From positions 1-64,000 of the forward strand of contig NZ_JAJSBI010000007.1 in NCBI RefSeq assembly GCF_021261325.1: DNA of 64,000 nucleotides, read 5' to 3'. Positions 17,187 to 25,289 of the stretch are shown piece after piece. The translations under genes and the position numbers were made by a program. Position 1 is the first letter of the stretch. Each line of letters opens with the position of its first letter. The DNA comes from Streptomyces guryensis (GTDB lineage: Bacteria; Actinomycetota; Actinomycetes; Streptomycetales; Streptomycetaceae). Below the pieces are notes generated by a model, which searched no databases, was not told the DNA's origin, and saw nothing but the letters and a program-made list of their open reading frames with translations.

Positions 17187-20100
17187 GTGAAGGGGACCGT
17201 GATGGGACCGGCCGGCCCCGGCGGGCGGTACCGCCTGGGGAGACTCGGAACGTCGTTGCTGCTGCTGATCCCGTTGCTCGGGGTGACGGCTGCCTCCGGG
17301 GCGGGCAGCGCCGTGTCCGCTCCACGGGCGGCGGCCGCCGCCGACACCGCGGGCACCCGGATCGCGTACGCCGGCACCCGGCACCGCAGCCTCGGCACGG
17401 TCGCCGGCACCACCTCCAGCACCCCGCTGTTCGGTGCGGGCCCGGCCCACTACGACATCCAGCCGTCCGCGCTCGGCAACCAGATGGTCTTCGCGAGCCG
17501 CCGCGACGAGAAGAACCCGCAGATCTATCTGCGGGCCGCCGACGGTTCGGTACGCCGGCTCACCAGCGGCATGGACGCGGCGCACCCCCGGCTCACCCCG
17601 GACGGGCAGTCCGTGGTGTTCGACTCGGCAGGTCCCGGCGGCACGGGCGGCGGGACGCAGCGCGACCTGTGGCTGGTGCGTACCGACGGCACCGGTCTGA
17701 CGCGGCTCACCGACACCCCCGCGAACGAGGAGTGCCCGACGGTCTCCCCCGACGGGCAGCGCCTGGCGTACTCCAGTGACAGCGATGTGCTGGTCGGTGA
17801 GCAGATCTACGTACGGCCCCTGACCGGCGGCACCGCCACCCGGATCACCTCCCCGGCGAACGGCACGGCCTCCGAGCCGGCCTGGAACCCGGTGAACGAC
17901 GACGTGAACCGGGACTGGATCGCGTACACCGCCACCACCACCGTCAACGGGACGTCCCAGCCCCGACTGCGGATCACGAACGGGACCAGCGACGAGCCGC
18001 TGTTCGCGGGCACGTACGCGAACTGGCGTGCTCACGGGGCGGCTTGGAAGCCCGACGGGGACGGGTTGGTGTTCCTGAGCCCCGAGATCACGTGTAGCTG
18101 CGAGGGCGACTACGACCACGTGTTCACGTCGACCGCGCACTCCGACGTGGAACCCACCCTGGTGCTCAACGAGAACCGGGAGGTGCTGTCGCCCACCTGG
18201 CTCGGCCCGCTCGACGGCGGCGGCGTGGTGGTGGAGCGCACCACGGCGGACGACCCCACCCACGACCCCGACGACGACCTCTCCGGCGCGAGCGTGGTGA
18301 CCCTGCAGGACGTCCGGGCGGACGGCTCCGACCCTCGCGACCTGGGGCTGACGATCCTCAACGAGGACCCGGCGGCCGACACCAACACCGATCCCGCCAA
18401 GGACCCGCTGTTCCAGCCCTCGGCGAACCACGACCCGTGGACCGAGCGGCAGAACTACACGCCCGACGGCCGCCGGATCGTCGTCACCCGCTTCGAGACC
18501 GTCGACGGACAGCGGATCGAGCGGATCTGGATGGTGGACGCCGACGGCACCGACGCGCACGCCATGCCGCTCGCGGGACGCGGCGCGAAGGACTGGGACA
18601 CCGACCCGACGTTCTCCCCGGACGGCAAGTACCTCGCCTTCACCCGGACCTCGCCGGGCGGCGTCGGACAGGCCGCGGGCCCCAGCCGCATCCTCATCGC
18701 GGACGTGGAGACCGGCGCGATCACCGGCCGGATCACCCCGCCGGCCGGGCAGCAGCAGGGCGGCGACGCCCAGCCCACCTGGTCCTCCGACGGCACCACC
18801 CTGGCCTTCACCCGCAACGAGGTGATCAACGGGAACGGCGCCAACAAGCACATCTGGACCGTGCCGGTGAACCACCTGGACCAGCAGCACGACCTCAGCG
18901 CCACGATCTGCGGCTGCGCGGTCATCGACGACAGTCCGGCGTTCTCCCCGGACGGCACCAGCATCGCCTTCAACCGCAAGAGCGGCGGCGGCGCCGTCGA
19001 CGAGCGCGCCGGCATCCTGCTCGCGTCCCTGACGGGCGACGACTGCAAGGTGCTGCTGCCCCGCGCCGCCCGCAACAACGCCTGCGACCAGCAGCTGCCG
19101 GACACCACGCTCACCGGGCCTTTCCAGCCGCGCGACGCCGCCTGGACCGCCGACGGCAAGGCGCTGGTGCTCAGCTCCCGCGAGGCGGTGGCCGCCAACA
19201 GCCCGGAGAAACTGCGCCGGTTGGACATCGCGTCCGGCGAGCTCACCCCGCTCACCGCGGAACTCCCGGGCCGGCAGAAGGAACCCAGCGTCCAGCAGTC
19301 CGTGGACCTCGCGGTGCAGGCGCCCGGCACCGTCCCGGCGGTCACCGTCGGCAAGTCCACCACGGTCCGCGTGAACGTGGTGAACAACGGCCCCGCCGCC
19401 TCGCCCGGCACCACACTGACCGTCGCTCCGCCGACCGGCGTGCAGATCACCGGGCTGACCTATCCGGGGGGCACTTGCGATGCCGCCTCCCTGCAGTGCA
19501 ACGTCGGCGTGGTGCAGCCCGGCAAGACCGTTCCGGTGACCGTGACGGTCACCGGGGTCACCGCCGGCGACGCACCCATCGACTGGTCGGTCACCGGCAC
19601 CGTCCTGGACCCGCAGCCGGGCGACAACACGGGCCGGACCGTGGTGCCGGTCCGCGAGGCCACACCCACCCCGACGCCCACCCCGCCCGTGCCCCCGGAC
19701 CCGGGCGAGCCCGACGCCGGGCCCGGACTCAAGCTCACCGCCCAGCCCGACCCCGGCTACGTCGGCGGACGCGTCGTGGTGACGTACACCGTGCGCAACG
19801 GCCGCAACGCGCTGGCAACCGGGCTGCGGCTGACCCTCGGCCTGCCCAGGAGCATCCCGAACAGCGGGCCGCCGGAGGGCTGCGACGAGACCTGGGTGTG
19901 TGCACTGCCGGACCTGGAGCCGGGCGCGAAGACCGTCGTCCGGGTCGTCCTCAGCCCCGACAGGGCGCTGACCACCCACGTCACCGGCAAGCTCACCACC
20001 ACCGGCACGGATGCCGACAAGAACGACAACACCGCCCGGCAGCGGCTGCGCATCCTCCAGCCGCGCATCATCGCCGTACCGGCGATCGGCAAGCCCGGCT

Positions 20101-20360
20101 TCGTCACCTCGGTGCGCGGCAAGGACTTCCCGCCGGGAGTGCCGGTCCGGTTCACCTGGAAGCCGGGGATCACCGCGGCGGCGGCACCGACCGTTCCGCT
20201 GCCGGACGGCACGTTCATCGGCCAGCTGCTGATCCTCGCCAAGGACGAGACCGGGCCGCGGATCATCACCGCCAAGGGCCCCGGGTTCTCCCCGGTGACG
20301 ACCGACTTCCTGGTGGTCTCCGGCAGCGTGCAGCCGCCGGACGAGGTGACCCGCCGGTGA
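17187..20360 (+). CDS. Secreted TolB-like beta-propeller and DUF11/CARDB protein of the eCIS locus
   Basis: I start at GTG 17187, behind GGAGG; this gives 1,057 residues. A signal peptide (LGTSLLLLIPLLGVTAASG) is followed by many WD40-like PD40 units, such as VSPDGQRLAYSS, FSPDGKYLAFTR, WSSDGTTLAFTR and FSPDGTSIAFNR, forming one or two propellers. From about residue 710 two DUF11/CARDB-like beta domains are joined by a TPTPTPPVPPDP linker. An IPT-like C-terminal domain ends the protein. It is exported and probably acts in envelope binding. Its conserved place beside DUF4255 links it to the injection system, but its role is unknown. Confidence 0.75.
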   Translation: MKGTVMGPAGPGGRYRLGRLGTSLLLLIPLLGVTAASGAGSAVSAPRAAAAADTAGTRIAYAGTRHRSLGTVAGTTSSTPLFGAGPAHYDIQPSALGNQMVFASRRDEKNPQIYLRAADGSVRRLTSGMDAAHPRLTPDGQSVVFDSAGPGGTGGGTQRDLWLVRTDGTGLTRLTDTPANEECPTVSPDGQRLAYSSDSDVLVGEQIYVRPLTGGTATRITSPANGTASEPAWNPVNDDVNRDWIAYTATTTVNGTSQPRLRITNGTSDEPLFAGTYANWRAHGAAWKPDGDGLVFLSPEITCSCEGDYDHVFTSTAHSDVEPTLVLNENREVLSPTWLGPLDGGGVVVERTTADDPTHDPDDDLSGASVVTLQDVRADGSDPRDLGLTILNEDPAADTNTDPAKDPLFQPSANHDPWTERQNYTPDGRRIVVTRFETVDGQRIERIWMVDADGTDAHAMPLAGRGAKDWDTDPTFSPDGKYLAFTRTSPGGVGQAAGPSRILIADVETGAITGRITPPAGQQQGGDAQPTWSSDGTTLAFTRNEVINGNGANKHIWTVPVNHLDQQHDLSATICGCAVIDDSPAFSPDGTSIAFNRKSGGGAVDERAGILLASLTGDDCKVLLPRAARNNACDQQLPDTTLTGPFQPRDAAWTADGKALVLSSREAVAANSPEKLRRLDIASGELTPLTAELPGRQKEPSVQQSVDLAVQAPGTVPAVTVGKSTTVRVNVVNNGPAASPGTTLTVAPPTGVQITGLTYPGGTCDAASLQCNVGVVQPGKTVPVTVTVTGVTAGDAPIDWSVTGTVLDPQPGDNTGRTVVPVREATPTPTPTPPVPPDPGEPDAGPGLKLTAQPDPGYVGGRVVVTYTVRNGRNALATGLRLTLGLPRSIPNSGPPEGCDETWVCALPDLEPGAKTVVRVVLSPDRALTTHVTGKLTTTGTDADKNDNTARQRLRILQPRIIAVPAIGKPGFVTSVRGKDFPPGVPVRFTWKPGITAAAAPTVPLPDGTFIGQLLILAKDETGPRIITAKGPGFSPVTTDFLVVSGSVQPPDEVTRR

Positions 20361-21058
20361 TCCACGAGGTCGACGAGGGGCTGCGCCGCCTGTTCGGGGA
20401 GTCCGGCCTTCAGGCGTCGGGCGTCGAGGTCGTCTTCGACGCCCCCACCCGGGACTGGGCGGCGCGCCGCAGCGCCCCCACCGTCTGTGTCTTCCTCTAC
20501 GACATCCGGGAGGACGCCGCCCGGCGCGGCAGCGGCTCCGGCGAGGTGTACGACGAGGACGGCCACCTCGTGGCGCGGCGCAGCCCGCCGCGCTGGTTCG
20601 AGCTGACGTACCTGGTGACGGCGTGGGCGAGCCGCCCGCAGGACGAACACCGGCTGCTCTCCGAGGCGTTGGCCACGCTGGTGGCCACCGACACGCTGCC
20701 CGCCCGCCTGCTCACCGGCACGCTCGCCGAGCTCGGCCTGACGGTGGGCGTGGACACCGCCGGGTCCGGGTTCGACGCGGCGGCCGCCTCCGACGTGTGG
20801 TCGGCGCTGGGCGGCGAGCTGAAGGCCTCGCTCTCGGTGCGGGTGCGGGCGCCGCTCGCCGGAATCACCAGGGCCGCCGCACCGCCGGTCACCGAGGGAC
20901 TCGTCGTACGCTCCACCACCCGGGGCGGGGAGGCGGATCCGGGACGCCGCCTGCGCTACACGGAAGTGAGCGACCCGGGCCCGGACGGCGGCTACGCCGG
21001 CCCGCGCGAGCGCCCGTCCGCCCCGGCCCGACGCCGCCGTGGAGACCGCCAGCCATGA
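20357..21058 (+). CDS. DUF4255 (Pvc16/Afp16-like) tail terminator protein
   Basis: The 233-residue protein starts at GTG 20357, overlapping the previous stop by 4 bases. The N-terminal VIHEVDEGLRRLF, the APTVCVFLYDIRED strand and RWFELTYLVTAWA are typical of DUF4255 (Pvc16_N). In Afp/PVC particles this protein caps the tube and sheath at the distal end. The C-terminal 40 residues are Arg/Pro-rich and probably disordered. It overlaps the ATPase gene by 4 bases (ATGA). Confidence 0.85.
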   Translation: MIHEVDEGLRRLFGESGLQASGVEVVFDAPTRDWAARRSAPTVCVFLYDIREDAARRGSGSGEVYDEDGHLVARRSPPRWFELTYLVTAWASRPQDEHRLLSEALATLVATDTLPARLLTGTLAELGLTVGVDTAGSGFDAAAASDVWSALGGELKASLSVRVRAPLAGITRAAAPPVTEGLVVRSTTRGGEADPGRRLRYTEVSDPGPDGGYAGPRERPSAPARRRRGDRQP

Positions 21059-23199
21059 CGCACACCGCAGAACCCGTCGCTGCCGCCGATCTCGTATCCA
21101 TGAACGCCATGAACGCCATGAACGCCACGAACGCCATGAACGCCACGAACGCCATGGACACAGAACACCTGTGGGCGCGGCTGAAGTTGATCGAGGAGCG
21201 GGTGCGGCACGCCGTGGCCGTCCGCCGCGCAGCCGACCCCGATCCCGACGACCCGTACCGCGGCCAGTACCTCACTCCCGAGGCGGTGGCCCGCATCCTG
21301 GACGAGCCGGGCGGCCTCGACCTGCCCGGCCCCGACGCGTGGCAGCCGCCGGCCGGGTCCGTGCTCGGCACTCTCGCCGCACGGTTCGGGCTGACCCCGC
21401 TGGACCTGGACCTGCTCCTGATCGCGGTGGCACCCGACCTGGACGCACGGTTCGAGCGGCTCTACGGCTATCTCAACGACGACCTGACGCGCCGGCGGCC
21501 CACGGTCGGGCTCGCCCTGGAGCTGTGCGGGCTCGCCGGGGCGGCGTCCGCGCGGTTCCGGCTGGCCCCCGGAGCGCCGCTCGTCGCGGGCGGCCTGGTC
21601 GCAGTCGCCGAGCCCGAACGACCGCCGCTGTCACGGGTGTTGACGGTTCCCGACCGGGTCACCGCGCACCTCCTGGGGAGCGCGCAGCCCGACGCCCGGC
21701 TCGCCGGGGTGCTCGGCGAGGCCCGGGAGGATCCGACCGCCGAGGCGGCGCAGGTGCGGCGGACGGCTGCCGCGGCCCTGAGCGGCACCGGCCTCGTCCA
21801 GCTGCGCAGCCGGGGCGGCGACGCCGAGGGGCTGGCCGTCGCGGCCCTGCACGCGGCCGGGCTGCACCCGCTCGTCCTGGACGCGGCGGCGCTCGCCCGG
21901 CGCCCCGGTGACGTACCGGCGCTCGCCCGGGTGGCCGCGGTCGAGGCCCGCCTGACCGGTGCCGGGGTCGTCCTCGGCCCCCTGGAGGCGCTGCCCGGAG
22001 AACCCTCCGAACGGGCCCGGACGCTACGGGCGTTGTGCGCCGCGCTGCGGGGGATCCCCCTGCTCACGCACGGCACCGGCGGCTGGGATCCCGCGTGGGC
22101 GGCGGACACCCCCGTGGTGCTGACCGTGCCGGCTCCGTCACCCGAACGGCAGGCGGCGCGCTGGCGGCACGCCCTGGAGCGAACCGCCGGCAGCCACGGC
22201 TCCGATGACGTCGACGCGCTCGCCGAGGCGGTCGCCGCGCACCGCCTGGACTCCGGGCAGTTGCACCGGGCCGCCGACGTGGCGGTGCGCACGGCTGCCC
22301 TCGCGGGCCGCCCGGTCTGCCCCGACGACCTGCGCGCCGCCGTACGCGCCCAGAACGGCGCGGGGCTCGACCGGCTCGCCCGCCGGGTGGAGCCGGGCGT
22401 CGGCTGGGACGACCTGGTGTTGCCGCCGACCACGCACCGGCGGCTGCGCGAACTCGCGCTGCGCGCCCGCCACCGTGAGCAGGTGCTCGGACAGTGGGGG
22501 ATGCGGCCCGGCGGCGGCCGGGGGCGCGGTGTGATCGCGCTGTTCGCCGGGGAGTCGGGCACCGGCAAGACCATGTCCGCCGAGGTCGTCGCGGCGGACC
22601 TGGGCATGGACCTGTACGTGGTGGACCTGTCCACAGTTGTGGACAAGTACGTGGGTGAGACCGAGAAGAACCTGGAACGGATCTTCACCGAGGCGTCCGC
22701 GGTCAACGCGGTGCTGCTCTTCGACGAGGCCGACGCGATCTTCGGCAAGCGCTCGGAGGTGAAGGACGCACACGACCGGCACGCCAACATCGAGTCGGCG
22801 TATCTGCTGCAGCGCATGGAGTCCTTCGACGGAATCGCGGTCCTGACCACCAACCTGCGGGCCAACCTCGACGAGGCGTTCACGCGCCGCCTGGACGTGG
22901 TGGCGGACTTCCCGGTGCCCGACTCCGGCCAGCGCCTCGCCCTGTGGGAACGCTGCCTGGGCGAGCGGCTGCCCCGTGCCGACGACCTGGACCTCGCCTT
23001 CTGCGCGGACCGCTTCGAACTCGCCGGCGGCTCCATCCGGGCGTGTGCGGTGACGGCGGCCTACCTCGCGGCCGAGTGCGCCGGCCCGCTCACCATGCGG
23101 CAGCTGGTGACGTCGATCGCGCAGGAGTACCGCAAGCTCGGACGGCTGGTCCTGGAGGGCGAGTTCGGACCGTATCTGGCGGAGGCCACGGGCGCCTGA
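21055..23199 (+). CDS. eCIS AAA+ ATPase (Afp15/Pvc15-like)
   Basis: The 714-residue protein carries an N-terminal region with an unusual MNAMNATNA repeat (residues 16-33), a helical N domain (residues ~40-430) and a C-terminal AAA+ domain. Walker A is FAGESGTGKT (about 496-505) and Walker B is LLFDEADAIFGKRS (about 550-563). An RRLDVVADFPVPD arginine-finger region and a C-terminal TMRQLVTSIAQEYRKLGR helix follow. The Afp15-type ATPase is needed for assembly or release of contractile injection particles. It overlaps DUF4255 by 4 bases. Its last ~115 bp are duplicated beyond the convergent effector gene. Confidence 0.92.
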   Translation: MTHTAEPVAAADLVSMNAMNAMNATNAMNATNAMDTEHLWARLKLIEERVRHAVAVRRAADPDPDDPYRGQYLTPEAVARILDEPGGLDLPGPDAWQPPAGSVLGTLAARFGLTPLDLDLLLIAVAPDLDARFERLYGYLNDDLTRRRPTVGLALELCGLAGAASARFRLAPGAPLVAGGLVAVAEPERPPLSRVLTVPDRVTAHLLGSAQPDARLAGVLGEAREDPTAEAAQVRRTAAAALSGTGLVQLRSRGGDAEGLAVAALHAAGLHPLVLDAAALARRPGDVPALARVAAVEARLTGAGVVLGPLEALPGEPSERARTLRALCAALRGIPLLTHGTGGWDPAWAADTPVVLTVPAPSPERQAARWRHALERTAGSHGSDDVDALAEAVAAHRLDSGQLHRAADVAVRTAALAGRPVCPDDLRAAVRAQNGAGLDRLARRVEPGVGWDDLVLPPTTHRRLRELALRARHREQVLGQWGMRPGGGRGRGVIALFAGESGTGKTMSAEVVAADLGMDLYVVDLSTVVDKYVGETEKNLERIFTEASAVNAVLLFDEADAIFGKRSEVKDAHDRHANIESAYLLQRMESFDGIAVLTTNLRANLDEAFTRRLDVVADFPVPDSGQRLALWERCLGERLPRADDLDLAFCADRFELAGGSIRACAVTAAYLAAECAGPLTMRQLVTSIAQEYRKLGRLVLEGEFGPYLAEATGA
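21100..21153 (+). repeat. Six tandem 9-bp units (ATG/ACG AAC GCC) in the ATPase gene
   Basis: Six in-phase 9-bp units encode Met/Thr-Asn-Ala. The repeat supplies several extra in-frame ATG codons near the gene start and is prone to slippage. Confidence 0.9.
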
Positions 23200-23206
23200 G
23201 GGGCGG
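23086..23206 (+). repeat. ATPase 3' end, copy 1 (in the intact gene)
   Basis: This segment covers the last 37 codons, the TGA and a few bases of the ATPase gene. It recurs without insertions or deletions at 25149-25269, offset 2,063 bp. I count roughly 16 differences in 121 bases, mostly at third codon positions. Confidence 0.9.
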
Positions 23207-23219
23207 CCCGCGTTGCGTT

Positions 23220-25055
23220 CTAGGCTCGCGGGCCGACCAGTTCCTCGTACAGCTTCCTCTTCTGGACGGTGTCCTTGGCTGCCTCTAGCTTGGCCACCCA
23301 GTCCTGCTGGATCGTCCGCAGGAAGTCGTGCCAGTCCTCTCCGCCCGTCTTCCCCAGTTCCACCCTCGTGGTACCGATCTTGTCCTGCTTGTGGCCGTGC
23401 AGCACGGACTCGGGGTTGGCGGTCGCCTCCGTGGACCTGACGCCGTGGTGATAGCCGACCGGGCTGCGGGCGCCGGGCGCCACCGTCTCGAGGCCGACCT
23501 GGAGGGCGCCGTCCCGCTCTGCGGTCGGCGCGGTGAACACCAGCAGCAGGTGGCCGTAGGAGCCGTTCGGCAGGACGACGTCGCCGTTCCAGTCCTTGGT
23601 TCCGAAGCCGCCGCCCGAGACGTTGGCCGCCAGCAGGTCCGGGGTGGTCATGCCGGGGACGTACTCCGAGATCTTGTTCTTCAGCGCCGCACCGACACCG
23701 CCCTTCTCCTTGAAGCTGCCGGGCTCACCCTCCTTGTTCTTGCCGACGGAGGACCGGTGCGTGGCGTAGTCGCGCTTCAGCATGTGCTGGTTCGGGGTGC
23801 CGTTGTCGGTGGCGCCGAGGAAGTCGAGCAGCTGATGGGGGCTCTCCCCCTTGCGGAGGGCGGGGATGCGGATGTGGACGCGTCCGCCGTGGGCGAGCGC
23901 CCGGATGACGTCGCCCTCCTTGTAGTCGACGAAGTTGCCGTCCTTGCCCATGACCTGGAGACCGTGCCGCAGGACGAGCAGGACGTTGGTGAGGATGTTC
24001 CGGGCGAAGGCGTCCCGCCCCTGCATCTCCTCCGTCGCGTGGTCGCCGGCCGACTCGTGTTTCTGCTCCTCGCGCAGGCCGTCCGGGAACAGGGTGTCGA
24101 CGGCCGTTTCCCGGATCTGCTCGTTCCGTTCGTTCTCCAGCGTCTCCCGTTCCGGATCGTCGGTCTTCAGCTCGTTGGTCCGCATGAATCGGCCCAGGGT
24201 GTACGCCGGATTGTTCGGCGTGGCGGTTCCGGGGGCCGGCGCCTGTGTCTGGAAGGCGAGGGTCGCGGCGAGGATGCGCCGTCCCGGGGTGAGCTTCAGC
24301 CAGGCCGAGTAGTCGGCGCGCTCCCTCTCCTCGGCCTGCCCGGCCCTTTCCTTGCCCTTGGCGCTCGCTTTCCTGCCCGCGTCGGCCGTCCCGCTCTTGC
24401 CCGCGGCGATCTGCCTGGCCTCTTCCAGCGTGCCTATGCCCACATCGTTCAGCCAGCTCGCCTTCTTCGCCGAAAGGATCTCGATGTCCCTGAGTTCGTC
24501 CTGCTGGAAGGCCTTCCCGAGGACAAGCCGCCGTTCCAGGACCCACTTCAGCCGGGTATTCTCCAGCAGCCAGTCCTCCGGCCACTTCTTGTGCGGCTCC
24601 CAGGGGTTGAACTTCCGCGTCTTCTGGAGTGCGTTGGCCTCCAGCGACGCGCTGAGCCGGACCATCACCGCATCGAGGTCCGTGGAGACCAGCAGGGCGG
24701 CCTCGTCGGCCGGCGGCGTGCTCGCCCTCGTGGGGGCGTCCGCTTCCATCACGCCTTCCTCGGCTCGCTGGACGCTCGCCGTCGCCGCCTGGTTGCCGGT
24801 GGTGTACGCCCGTGCCCCGGCCTCCGCTGCTTGCACGGCCGGCCGCCGCACCGGCTGTTCGTCCGCGCGGGTGCCGTCCCGCCGCTCTTCGAGCATCCGT
24901 GCCACCGCCGTGTTTCCGACGGTGCGTTGCAAGGTCGCGGCCGCCTGCGGAGACATGTGCCCGACAGCAGGTGGCACTTCCGCACCGGTGCGCCGTGGCG
25001 GGTTCGGCGCGCGGCGTGCGGCGTGCGCCTTCTCCGGCTGTTCCTTCGCGTGCAT
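23220..25055 (-). CDS. Candidate eCIS effector 1: degenerate DUF4157 N terminus with novel C-terminal domain
   Basis: The 611-residue protein starts at ATG 25055 behind GGAAAGG. Its N terminus has the LQRTVGNTAVARML motif (42-55) shared by eCIS cargo, then AEAGARAYTTGNQA (77-90), which is a scrap of a DUF4157 domain. The HELTH metalloprotease core of DUF4157 is absent. The remaining ~500 residues (for example LTPGRRILAATLAFQTQ, VHIRIPALRKGESPHQLL, YGHLLLVFTAP, SPVGYHHGVRSTEA) match nothing I recognise. It is convergent with the ATPase gene and lies between two copies of the ATPase 3' end. Cargo function is inferred from position and the N-terminal motif. Confidence 0.75.
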   Translation of the reverse strand: MHAKEQPEKAHAARRAPNPPRRTGAEVPPAVGHMSPQAAATLQRTVGNTAVARMLEERRDGTRADEQPVRRPAVQAAEAGARAYTTGNQAATASVQRAEEGVMEADAPTRASTPPADEAALLVSTDLDAVMVRLSASLEANALQKTRKFNPWEPHKKWPEDWLLENTRLKWVLERRLVLGKAFQQDELRDIEILSAKKASWLNDVGIGTLEEARQIAAGKSGTADAGRKASAKGKERAGQAEERERADYSAWLKLTPGRRILAATLAFQTQAPAPGTATPNNPAYTLGRFMRTNELKTDDPERETLENERNEQIRETAVDTLFPDGLREEQKHESAGDHATEEMQGRDAFARNILTNVLLVLRHGLQVMGKDGNFVDYKEGDVIRALAHGGRVHIRIPALRKGESPHQLLDFLGATDNGTPNQHMLKRDYATHRSSVGKNKEGEPGSFKEKGGVGAALKNKISEYVPGMTTPDLLAANVSGGGFGTKDWNGDVVLPNGSYGHLLLVFTAPTAERDGALQVGLETVAPGARSPVGYHHGVRSTEATANPESVLHGHKQDKIGTTRVELGKTGGEDWHDFLRTIQQDWVAKLEAAKDTVQKRKLYEELVGPRA

Positions 25056-25148
25056 GGCGGTACCTTTCCTCGCGCCTCGGTCCGCTCGGTGCGCGACCTG
25101 GACTCCGCACCCGCTGGGTTTTCGTCGCCGCCCGCTTCGAACGGAGAG

Positions 25149-25269
25149 CCGCTCACCATGCGGCAGGTGGTGACGGCGGTGGCGCAGGAGTATCGGAAGC
25201 TGGGGCGGCTGGTGTTGGAGGGGGAGTTCGGCCGGTAACTGGCGGAGGCCACCGGCGCGTGAGGGGCGG
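25149..25269 (+). repeat. ATPase 3' end, copy 2 (orphan)
   Basis: Diverged copy of 23086-23206 encoding LTMRQVVTAVAQEYRKLGR and LVLEGEFG. It has a stop (TAA) at 25237-25239 where copy 1 has Tyr, and a TGA at 25260-25262 aligned with the true stop. Most differences are synonymous, so this copy evolved as coding sequence before becoming an orphan. Confidence 0.9.
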
Positions 25270-25289
25270 GCCGCGGGGCCCGCCCCCTT

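Noticed and set aside
22628..22645. TGTCCACA and TGTGGACA inverted repeat inside the ATPase gene, like two facing DnaA boxes
   Set aside because: It lies in a conserved coding stretch (LSTVVDKYVGE) where codon choice explains it. No further boxes cluster there, so I do not call an origin or regulatory site.
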